5,702 bases of DNA. Source: an uncultured Phycisphaerales bacterium (GTDB lineage: Bacteria; Planctomycetota; Phycisphaerae; WQYP01). Where the stretch lies: positions 1-5,702 of the forward strand of contig CALCHA010000535.1 in assembly GCA_937901265.1 (NCBI GenBank). The letters are read 5' to 3'. Below the pieces are notes generated by a model, which saw only the letters and a program-made list of their open reading frames with translations, made no database searches and was not told where the DNA came from. Of the stretch, positions 1-5,702 are shown one piece after another (positions within the stretch are counted from its first letter, which is position 1; each line of letters begins with the position of its first letter). A program made the translations under genes and the position numbers.

Positions 1-1
1 C

Positions 2-361
2 TTCGGCCTCGGCGTCGCCGTCCACTCCTCCGGCGAGCTGGGCATCCAGCTCGCCTCCATGCTCCACCTCGGCGCCGTCATCCCCAACCTCTCCTTCGCC
101 GCCGACGCCCATTACCACCACCTCACCGACGATGTCATCACCGGCGGCCTGATGAAATACGAGGGTGGCAGCATCGCGGTGCCCACCGCGCCGGGCCTGG
201 GCGTCACCCTGGACCGGGCGAAACTGGCCCGCTACGCCGAGCTTTATCGGGAGCTGGGCCCCTACCCCTACGACCAGGACCCCCTTCGCCTGGGATGGTC
301 CCCCACCATCCCCAACCACCGCTACGCCGACCCGGACGACGCCCGAAGGCCCAGCATCTAA
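2..361 (+). CDS. Enolase-superfamily dehydratase, glucarate dehydratase-like (C-terminal part, 5' end outside window)
   Basis: Only the last 119 codons and a TAA stop are present; the start lies upstream of the window. Enzymes of this family remove water from acid sugars by abstracting the proton alpha to the carboxylate, with Mg2+, in the cytoplasm. Seen directly: near the left edge the frame reads [15 protein letters not shown], followed by AADAHYHH and, later, [12 protein letters not shown]. This is the layout of the C-terminal barrel end of glucarate dehydratases, where E. coli GudD has a SHSNNHFDISLAMFTH stretch and a later VPEKPGLGVEID stretch. By that alignment the His at 23-25 is the catalytic general base of the His-Asp dyad; its Asp partner and the metal ligands are not in the window. 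The tail ([14 protein letters not shown]) resembles uncharacterised bacterial relatives more than E. coli GudD. The substrate could therefore be another aldarate or aldonate, and I give no gene symbol. The family call is solid; the substrate is not. Confidence 0.85.
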   Translation, partial: FGLGVAVHSSGELGIQLASMLHLGAVIPNLSFAADAHYHHLTDDVITGGLMKYEGGSIAVPTAPGLGVTLDRAKLARYAELYRELGPYPYDQDPLRLGWSPTIPNHRYADPDDARRPSI

Positions 362-470
362 TCGCCCGACGCTGGAACGTCGCCCCGACGGGCCCAAAAA
401 GTGAGGAAGGGCTAGACAAGCCCCGGTGTTTCTGCCGATAGGATCAGCGGAATATTGCCCTGTTCGAGTC

Positions 471-474
471 GGAG
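471..474 (+). promoter_or_regulatory. Ribosome binding site supporting the TTG start of the sensor kinase
   Basis: GGAG lies 6 nt upstream of the TTG at 481. The frame is closed upstream by an in-frame TAG at 439-441, and no ATG or GTG lies in frame between that stop and the TTG. The first in-frame ATG is at 646, and starting there would delete the first predicted membrane helix. The rest of the 119-bp gap (362-480) shows no convincing terminator or promoter. Confidence 0.6.
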
Positions 475-480
475 AAGTCT

Positions 481-3366
481 TTGCCATTGCCTGGTACAGG
501 GGTCGAGCCGCGGGCATCCTCCCGCCTCGCGGCGGGTGCGCCGCATATTTCCGCCGCGACGCTGGCCCTGCTGGCGCTGGTCGTCCTCATCGGCTGGCAT
601 CTGGGCATTGAGGTGCTCAAGCGCCTCGCGCCGCAATTCGTCGCCATGAATCCGACGACCGCGATCGCTTTTCTCGCATGCGCGGCGGCCTTGTCCCTCA
701 ACGGGGCCCCATCGTGGGGCCGCGCGGGGCGCCTCGCTGCACGCTGGCTGGCCGGCCTGACGGTCCTCTTCGGCCTGATCTGCTCCATCGGCATCCTCGG
801 CGGCCCCGATCTCCATCTCGACACCCACCTCTACAACCTCCAGACCGGCAGCGAAGCCATCGCCGACGCCGCCACCCGGCTCAACCGCGTCGCCCCCAAC
901 ACCGCCCTGCTTTTCATGCTCCTCGGAGCCGCCCTCCTCCTGATGTCCTTCCGCAAGCCCACTTTTGACATGGTCGCCAAGGGCCTCGCCGTCCTCTCCT
1001 GCTTCATCGCCCTCATCGCCATCGTCGGCTATTTCAACGGTGTCTCCGCCCTCTACCAGCCCACCCTCCTCACTCCCATGGCCCTGCACACCGCCGTCGG
1101 CTTCCTCCTGCTGGCGGCAGGTTTGCTGGCGCTGCAGCCTGTCGTTACCGCCCGACCCCTGCGGCTGAATCTGGATCACGATCTCTCGACGCTCCACCGC
1201 AAAATCACCCGCGGCTTCGCCGCTGCGCTCTTTGTCCTCGCCCTCATCGGCGTCATCGCCAACGCCAGCATGCAGGCATTTCTGAATGCCGCACAGGGCG
1301 CCCAGCACGCGCAAAACGTCCTCACCGCCGTCGCGGAGCTCTCCAACACCCTCACCGAAGTCGCCAACGAACAACGGATTTATGCCGACACCGGTGATCC
1401 CGACGCCCTGCTCGATTGCCAGGTGGCGACCAATGAGACACCCATGCGGCTCGCCAGCCTCCAGACCATGGTGCAGGACAATCCGGTCCAGATGCGACGC
1501 ATCCAGGCCCTCCGCCCCCTCATCGCCGCTCACCTCGCCGCCGCGCAGCATGCCCTGCTCACCCAGGGCCCCCGCAGCGCTGCGGCAATACCCGACATGG
1601 ACCCCCTCCGCGAAATCCTCGAACAGATGCGCGGCACCGAAAACCAACTGCAGCAAGAACGCTCGCGACAGAACGCCCGCAGCTACCACGTCACCTCCAT
1701 CATCATCACCGGCGGGGCCGCCATCGCCTTCCTCCTCGTGGGCGGTGCCGGATGGATCATTCGCCGCGACCTCGTCAAAAAGCAGCTCGCCGCGGAAGAA
1801 CTCCGCCTCGCCCGCCGCGCCGCCGACGCCGCCAACGAAGCCAAGGGCCGCTTCCTTGCCAACATGTCCCACGAAATCCGCACCCCCATGAACGCCATCA
1901 TTGGCTACGCCGACCTCCTCCTTGATTCCCGCCAAAGCGTCGAGGACCGCAGCGAGTACGCCCAGACCATCCGCCGCAACGGCGAGCACCTCCTGACCCT
2001 CATCAACGACATCCTCGATCTTTCAAAAATTGATGCCGGCAAGCTCGATGTCCAGCCCATCGAGTGTTCCCCCTGCCAGCTGCTTTCCGATGTCGCCTCG
2101 CTCATGCGCGTCCGTGCCGGCGAAAAACAGCTGAAACTCGAAATCCGCAACGAGGGCCCCGTCCCGGCGAGCATCCGCACCGATCCCGCGCGGCTCCGCC
2201 AGATCCTCATCAACCTCCTGGGCAACGCCATCAAGTTCACCGACGAGGGATGGGTCCGCCTCCTCATGACCCTCGACGAATCAGGCCCCCACGGGCCACG
2301 CCTCCGCTTCGATATCATCGACACCGGCCTGGGGATGACCCCCGAACAGGTCTCCCGGCTCTTCCAGCCCTTCGTCCAGGCCGACGCCTCCACCACCCGG
2401 CGCTTCGGCGGCACCGGCCTGGGGCTCACGATTTCCCAGCGCCTCGCCGAAGCCCTCGGCGGCGTCATCCGCGTCGATTCCTCCCCCAACCGCGGCTCCA
2501 CCTTCTCCCTCACGATCGATCCCGGTCCCCTCACCGGCGTCCGTCGCCTGCAAAACTGCCGCGAAGCGCTCGCCGGCGGCGAACGCCCCCAGCCCCCCTC
2601 GACCCTCCCCGTCCTGCACGCCCGGCTCCTCCTGGTCGACGACGGCGAAGACAATCGCCGCCTGCTCTCCACCTACCTCACCCAGTCCGGAGCCACCGTC
2701 GACGCCGCCGAAAATGGCCGCGAAGCCGTCGATCAGGCTCTCGCGGCCGCCGCGGCCGGCCATCCCTTCGACGTGATCCTCATGGACATGCAGATGCCCA
2801 TCCTCGATGGCTATGGAGCGACCAGACTGCTGCGTGCCCAGGGGTACGACCATCCCATCATCGCCCTCACCGCCAACGCCATGGCCGAGGATTGCGACAA
2901 GTGCCTCGCCGCCGGATGCTCCGATTATCTTTCCAAACCCGTGCGCCGCGACCAGCTCCTGCTGGCGGTGGCGCGAAACCTCCGCCCCGCCGCGGAGGCG
3001 GCAGCCGCGTCTCTCCCCCCTGCCCCCGCCCGCGATTCCACCAACGGCGAGGGCCCCATCCGCAGCGACCTCGATGATCCCACTCTGCAGCCCCTGCTGA
3101 ATCAATACCTGGCGTCGCTTCCCGCGCGGATCGCGGAACTCCAGGCCAGCCTCGACGAGCACGACCTGCACCAGCTCACTGACCGCCTCCACAACCTCAA
3201 AGGCACCGGCGGCCTCTACGGGTTGATGCCCCTGACCGACGCCGCCGCCGACCTCGAAAGGCTGGTCCTCCAACGCGCGCCCCGCGGCCGGTTGGCCGCC
3301 GCACTGGAGCGGCTCACCCTCCTGGTACGCCGTATCGAGGGCGTGACCCCGCGCCAGAAAACCTGA
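481..3366 (+). CDS. Membrane hybrid sensor histidine kinase (CHASE3-like, HisKA, HATPase, REC, HPt)
   Basis: This is a complete 961-residue multi-step phosphorelay kinase of the inner membrane. Seen in order: six hydrophobic segments at about residues 23-42, 56-75, 86-106, 139-157, 165-185 and 199-219; a helix at 245-265; an extracytoplasmic helical region at about 268-400 that looks like CHASE3; a further helix at 404-426; and a short coiled linker. HisKA follows, with the phospho-acceptor His464 in NMSHEIRTPMNAIIGY. The ATPase has an N box around Asn582 (LLGNAIKFT), a G1 box at Asp614 (DTGLGM), LFQPF, and a G2 box GGTGLGL at 643-649. The receiver has acidic Asp720/Asp721, phospho-acceptor Asp769 (LMDMQMPILDG), Thr797 and Lys819. 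After an Ala/Pro-rich linker comes an HPt domain at about 861-952 with His904 in HNLKGTGGLYG. All catalytic residues are present, so the His-Asp-His relay looks intact. There is no DNA-binding output domain, so a separate response regulator, not in this window, must receive the phosphate. No PAS domain is evident. The signal sensed is unknown; a link to sugar use is inferred from the neighbours only. Confidence 0.93.
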   Translation: MPLPGTGVEPRASSRLAAGAPHISAATLALLALVVLIGWHLGIEVLKRLAPQFVAMNPTTAIAFLACAAALSLNGAPSWGRAGRLAARWLAGLTVLFGLICSIGILGGPDLHLDTHLYNLQTGSEAIADAATRLNRVAPNTALLFMLLGAALLLMSFRKPTFDMVAKGLAVLSCFIALIAIVGYFNGVSALYQPTLLTPMALHTAVGFLLLAAGLLALQPVVTARPLRLNLDHDLSTLHRKITRGFAAALFVLALIGVIANASMQAFLNAAQGAQHAQNVLTAVAELSNTLTEVANEQRIYADTGDPDALLDCQVATNETPMRLASLQTMVQDNPVQMRRIQALRPLIAAHLAAAQHALLTQGPRSAAAIPDMDPLREILEQMRGTENQLQQERSRQNARSYHVTSIIITGGAAIAFLLVGGAGWIIRRDLVKKQLAAEELRLARRAADAANEAKGRFLANMSHEIRTPMNAIIGYADLLLDSRQSVEDRSEYAQTIRRNGEHLLTLINDILDLSKIDAGKLDVQPIECSPCQLLSDVASLMRVRAGEKQLKLEIRNEGPVPASIRTDPARLRQILINLLGNAIKFTDEGWVRLLMTLDESGPHGPRLRFDIIDTGLGMTPEQVSRLFQPFVQADASTTRRFGGTGLGLTISQRLAEALGGVIRVDSSPNRGSTFSLTIDPGPLTGVRRLQNCREALAGGERPQPPSTLPVLHARLLLVDDGEDNRRLLSTYLTQSGATVDAAENGREAVDQALAAAAAGHPFDVILMDMQMPILDGYGATRLLRAQGYDHPIIALTANAMAEDCDKCLAAGCSDYLSKPVRRDQLLLAVARNLRPAAEAAAASLPPAPARDSTNGEGPIRSDLDDPTLQPLLNQYLASLPARIAELQASLDEHDLHQLTDRLHNLKGTGGLYGLMPLTDAAADLERLVLQRAPRGRLAAALERLTLLVRRIEGVTPRQKT

Positions 3367-3380
3367 GCCCATCGCACCCA

Positions 3381-3392
3381 GGGGGTACCCCC
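3381..3392. repeat. Perfect 12-bp palindrome GGGGGTACCCCC
   Basis: The palindrome sits 14 nt after the kinase stop codon. It has no loop, so it would form a poor RNA hairpin, and no T-run follows, so it does not look like an intrinsic terminator. It could be a protein-binding site or chance in C/G-rich sequence. Presence is certain; function is unknown. Confidence 0.4.
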
Positions 3393-3397
3393 CCGCC
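3385..3397 (+). repeat. Direct repeat copy 1, GTACCCCCCCGCC
   Basis: An identical 13-base copy starts at 3541, 156 bp downstream, so the two copies flank the candidate promoter and short ORF start. Seven consecutive C make chance similarity plausible in this C-rich region. Confidence 0.35.
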
Positions 3398-3434
3398 ACG
3401 CCTTCCCACCCACCCGAAAAATATCCGAACTTTC

Positions 3435-3450
3435 TGGGAACTTTTTCCCA
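3435..3450. repeat. Perfect inverted repeat over the candidate -35 element
   Basis: TGGGAA and TTCCCA are separated by four bases (CTTT). The repeat overlaps the GGAAC of the candidate ECF promoter. It could be an operator-like site or a weak hairpin. No T-run follows, which argues against a terminator. Confidence 0.4.
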
Positions 3451-3463
3451 CCCCCCCTGCGTT
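3438..3463 (+). promoter_or_regulatory. Candidate ECF sigma-factor promoter upstream of the GH27 hydrolase
   Basis: GGAAC at 3438-3442 is followed after 17 nt by CGTT at 3460-3463. Known ECF (group IV sigma) promoters of the SigE/SigR type have a GGAAC-like -35 and a CGTT or GTT -10 with a 16-18 nt spacer, so sequence and spacing both fit. Transcription would start near 3470, leaving a leader of roughly 195 nt before the hydrolase ATG. No sigma-factor gene is in the window, and the spacer is mostly C, so the match is a prediction from motif alone. Confidence 0.45.
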
Positions 3464-3514
3464 ATCTTCTACAGCGGCCGCACGCGCGCCATCGCCAACA
3501 GGGGAAACCTCGCC

Positions 3515-3598
3515 ATGACCATTCGTCCACCCATCCCCCCGTACCCCCCCGCCTGCCCTCACCCCGGCCCCCACCCCCGAGCCAGCCCGAGTTCCTGA
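3515..3598 (+). CDS. Possible 27-residue proline-rich leader peptide
   Basis: The ATG at 3515 is preceded by GGGG at 3501-3504 and opens a 27-codon frame ending at TGA 3596-3598. The product starts MTIRPPIPPYPP and has 11 prolines in 27 residues, with three Pro-Pro pairs in its first 12 residues. It lies between the candidate promoter and the hydrolase start, 68 bp before that ATG. Pro-Pro pairs can slow ribosomes, so a translated leader that affects the downstream gene is conceivable. However, proline codons (CCN) are expected by chance in any C-rich stretch, and the GGGG-to-ATG spacing of 10 nt is long. It may not be a gene at all. Confidence 0.2.
   Translation: MTIRPPIPPYPPACPHPGPHPRASPSS
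3541..3553 (+). repeat. Direct repeat copy 2, GTACCCCCCCGCC
   Basis: This is the second copy of the 13-base sequence found at 3385-3397. Here it lies inside the possible short ORF, where it encodes part of the proline-rich stretch. Confidence 0.35.
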
Positions 3599-3666
3599 AA
3601 GCTCGCACCGCCGCGCTTTCCGGATTACGATCTGCACCATCCATTCACGTCAACTGCGAGAGAACC

Positions 3667-5702
3667 ATGGCGAAAAGAATGTTGCCCCTTGTAGCCCTGC
3701 TCTTGTCCGTGGCCCCCGCTTATGCGGATTCGGTCCCGGTCTCCTCGCTGGATCTGCAGAACCTGCCGCCGACCGTGCATGGAGCCACCGCGGACCATCC
3801 GCTGACCATCACCGGCAAAAAGTTTGTCTCGGGCCTTACGGCGGAGGGGCCCAGCAAAATTCTGTTGGACCTCGCCGGCGGCTCGACGCGCTTCACGGCA
3901 ACCCTGGGCGTGGATGATGCCTCCCCCGGCGGTGCGGCGGGCTTCATCATCACGGCTGACGATCGCCGGATAACCCTCCCCGTGAATCCCGCATCGCCCC
4001 CCGCCGCCGGACGGGGCAACCGCGGCGGACGCGGCCAGCCGCCGATGCTTACGCTGCGCGCCGGCGAGCCCCCCCTGCCGATCGATCTCGATGTCACCGG
4101 GGTGCAGGTCCTCGTGATCGAGACCCTTCCGGGCAACAACAACGAGAAGGTGCATGTCGACCTCGGCGACGCCGCTCTCACGCTGGCGGCCGCGGGCGCG
4201 CAGGTCGCTCCGCACATTGCCCCCCCGCAGAAAGATGAGCCTGAGATTCTCACCCCGCCCGCGCCCGCCGAACCGCGGATCAACGGTGCCAGAATTTTTG
4301 GTGTCCGCCCGGGCCATCCGCTGCTCTTCACCATCGCCGCCACGGGCGAGCGGCCCATGAGCTTCTCGGCGGAGGGCCTGCCCGCCGGCGTGTCCCTCGA
4401 CGCGGCCACCGGCATGCTTTCGGGCATGGTGGCCAAAGCGGACAAGTACAAAATCACCTTCCATGCGAAAAACGCCAAAGGCGAGACCTCCCGCCCGTTC
4501 ACGCTCGCCGTCGGCGAGCAGATCGCCCTCACCCCGCAGCTCGGGTGGAACTCCTGGAACTGCTTCGGCAGCTCCGTCACCGCCGACAAAGTCAAAGCCG
4601 CTGCCGACGCCATGATCTCCTCCGGCCTCATCAACCACGGCTTTTCCTACATCAACATCGACGACTTCTGGGAGAAAAACGCTCGCCAGGCCGGTCGCGA
4701 TCCCACCATGGCGGGCGACCCCCGCGCCGCCGACGGCACCATCCTGCCCAACGCCCGCTTCCCCGACATGAAGGGGCTCGCGGATTACATCCACGCCAAA
4801 GGTCTCAAGGCCGGGCTCTATTCCTCCCCCGGGCCCACCACCTGCGGCGGCTGCACGGGCTCCTATCAGCATGAAGCGCAGGACGCCCAGACGTGGGCGA
4901 AATGGGGCTTCGACTACATCAAGTATGACCTCTGCTCTTACACCCAGACCCCCGAAGGCCGCGCGCACAACCCCAACCAGTCTCCCGAAAATGCCAAGCT
5001 CCCCTACGCAATCCTCGGCGATGCCCTCAAAAACGCGGACCGCGACATCTTTTATTCCCTGTGCCAGTATGGCCAGCAGGATGTCGGCCAATGGGCACCC
5101 TCCGTCGGCGGCAACTCGTGGCGCACCACCGGCGACATCTCCGCCAACTGGCGCTCCCTCACCAACATCATCGACCAGCAGGTCGGCCGCGAAAAATATG
5201 CCGGCCCCGGCCACTGGAACGACCCCGACATGCTGGTCGTCGGCCGCACCGCCATCGGCTCGGGCAACAACCCGACGCAGGGCCTGTCGGCCAACGAAAT
5301 GACCACGCACATTTCCATGTGGTGTCTGCTCGACGCCCCGCTGCTCATCGGCTGCGACATGACCAAGATGGACCCCTTCACCCTCTCGCTGCTGTCGAAT
5401 GATGAAGTCCTCGCCGTGAACCAGGACGAACTCGGGCAGCAGGCGTCCCGGATCCTCAGGGACAAGGGCATCGAAGTCTGGGCCAAGGACATGGCCGATG
5501 GCAGCAAGGCCGTGGGCATCTTCAACCGGTCGGAGTTGGAGAGACCCTACACACTTAAATACGCCGACTTGAAAATCACCGGCGACCAAACCGCCCGCGA
5601 CCTCTGGCGTCAAAAAGACATCTCCGTCCGCGGCCCCGCCGGTTCCCTCAACGCCGTCACCCAATCCATCCCGCGCCACGGCGTCGTCCTGCTGAAGCTT
5701 TC
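3667..5702 (+). CDS. Secreted GH27 alpha-galactosidase-like enzyme with NPCBM and Ig-like domains (3' end outside window)
   Basis: The predicted exported enzyme hydrolyses alpha-linked galactose or a related sugar from oligo- or polysaccharides. 678 codons are visible, and the last ones (RHGVVLLKL) resemble the usual C-terminal end of the family, so probably only a few residues are missing. Residues 1-20 form a signal peptide (Lys3-Arg4, hydrophobic core, Ala-Tyr-Ala cleavage after 20). Residues about 22-175 look like an NPCBM carbohydrate-binding module (PLTITGKKFVSGL, RFTATLGVDD), interrupted by an Arg/Gly-rich insert at about 113-125. Residues about 210-283 look like a putative Ig domain (LPAGVSLDAATGMLSG). 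The GH27 barrel starts at LGWNSWNCFG (292-301). INIDDFW gives Asp332/Asp333, and KYDLC gives Lys419 and the nucleophile Asp421. WRTTGDI gives Arg486 and the acid/base Asp490, and HWNDPDML follows at 517-523. Cys393 and Cys423 match the human GLA C142-C172 disulfide. The Glu that contacts the sugar C2 hydroxyl in human enzyme (E203) is Gln467 here, so specificity could differ, for example beta-L-arabinopyranoside. The ATG at 3667 is chosen because it gives the complete signal peptide; upstream GAGAGA is only a weak ribosome site. Confidence 0.92.
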   Translation, partial: MAKRMLPLVALLLSVAPAYADSVPVSSLDLQNLPPTVHGATADHPLTITGKKFVSGLTAEGPSKILLDLAGGSTRFTATLGVDDASPGGAAGFIITADDRRITLPVNPASPPAAGRGNRGGRGQPPMLTLRAGEPPLPIDLDVTGVQVLVIETLPGNNNEKVHVDLGDAALTLAAAGAQVAPHIAPPQKDEPEILTPPAPAEPRINGARIFGVRPGHPLLFTIAATGERPMSFSAEGLPAGVSLDAATGMLSGMVAKADKYKITFHAKNAKGETSRPFTLAVGEQIALTPQLGWNSWNCFGSSVTADKVKAAADAMISSGLINHGFSYINIDDFWEKNARQAGRDPTMAGDPRAADGTILPNARFPDMKGLADYIHAKGLKAGLYSSPGPTTCGGCTGSYQHEAQDAQTWAKWGFDYIKYDLCSYTQTPEGRAHNPNQSPENAKLPYAILGDALKNADRDIFYSLCQYGQQDVGQWAPSVGGNSWRTTGDISANWRSLTNIIDQQVGREKYAGPGHWNDPDMLVVGRTAIGSGNNPTQGLSANEMTTHISMWCLLDAPLLIGCDMTKMDPFTLSLLSNDEVLAVNQDELGQQASRILRDKGIEVWAKDMADGSKAVGIFNRSELERPYTLKYADLKITGDQTARDLWRQKDISVRGPAGSLNAVTQSIPRHGVVLLKL

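Larger units (their letters stand above)
3367..3666 (+). other. C-rich intergenic region between kinase and hydrolase
   Basis: This 300-bp stretch has no large gene. The + strand is very C-rich, with several runs of six or seven C. It contains a GGGGGTACCCCC palindrome just after the kinase stop, a candidate ECF promoter with an overlapping inverted repeat, a short proline-rich ORF with a possible ribosome site, and a 13-bp direct repeat, each listed separately. No hairpin followed by a T-run is visible, so no intrinsic terminator for the kinase can be supported. It most likely serves as promoter and leader of the hydrolase at 3667. Confidence 0.6.

Noticed and set aside
364..400. Possible terminator after the dehydratase: CGTCG-CCC-CGACG hairpin with flanking GCCCG/CGGGC
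   Set aside because: The hairpin is followed on + by A residues rather than T, so it does not fit an intrinsic terminator for the + strand gene; the stem is short.
413..442. Sigma-70-like promoter before the kinase (TAGACA, 18 nt, GATAGG)
   Set aside because: The -35 is close to consensus, but the -10 matches only three of six positions, and such matches are frequent by chance.
412..1989. Long open frame of 525 codons on the - strand opposite the kinase
   Set aside because: It shows the same composition effect: no domain is recognisable, and the + frame encodes membrane helices, CHASE3 and HisKA across the same bases.
3381..3397. GGGGGTACCCCCCC as a kinase transcription terminator
   Set aside because: The dyad has no loop and is not followed by T residues.
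2281..3399. Open frame of 372 codons on the - strand opposite the ATPase, receiver and HPt domains
   Set aside because: The low-complexity Gly/Glu/Val-rich translation is a codon-bias shadow of the kinase.
3625..5679. Long open frame of 684 codons on the - strand opposite the hydrolase
   Set aside because: It is the mirror of the GH27 reading frame. C-rich third codon positions on + remove stop codons from the opposite strand. Its translation is Gly/Ala/Val/Asp-rich with no recognisable domain, while the + strand has a signal peptide and full catalytic motifs.
1..5702. CRISPR array, tRNA, rRNA, insertion sequence or phage attachment site
   Set aside because: I saw no regularly spaced repeats, no tRNA-like cloverleaf, no transposase frame and no terminal inverted repeats on either strand.

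Overview
The window is a GC-rich stretch of bacterial chromosome with all recognisable genes on the + strand: the 3' end of one gene, one complete large gene, and one gene cut by the right edge. The organism is probably a Verrucomicrobiota or Planctomycetota member. This is inferred from the strongly C-biased third codon positions, the large hybrid sensor kinase, and a secreted glycoside hydrolase carrying an NPCBM module and a putative Ig domain. Nothing here (no rRNA or marker gene) proves the taxon.

Layout. Positions 2-361 encode the last 119 residues of an enolase-superfamily dehydratase of the glucarate-dehydratase type. A 119-bp gap follows. Positions 481-3366 encode a 961-residue membrane hybrid histidine kinase that starts at TTG. 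Its order is a multi-helix membrane region with a repeated motif, CHASE3-type sensor, HisKA, HATPase, receiver, HPt. A 300-bp C-rich intergenic region follows (3367-3666). It holds a candidate ECF-type promoter (GGAAC, 17 nt, CGTT), a perfect small inverted repeat over its -35 part, a 13-bp direct repeat, and a possible 27-codon proline-rich leader ORF. Positions 3667-5702 encode a secreted GH27 alpha-galactosidase-like enzyme with signal peptide, NPCBM-like domain, Ig-like domain and (beta/alpha)8 barrel. It is truncated just before its natural end.

Together the genes fit a carbohydrate-use neighbourhood: an exported enzyme releasing galactose-type sugars from plant or algal polysaccharide, a dehydratase for an acid sugar, and a phosphorelay sensor. 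That the kinase regulates its neighbours is only inferred from position. The families are all known. The parts most worth a second look are the promoter/leader region before the hydrolase, the threefold motif in the kinase membrane region, and two substitutions at the sugar C2-recognition positions of the GH27 active site.
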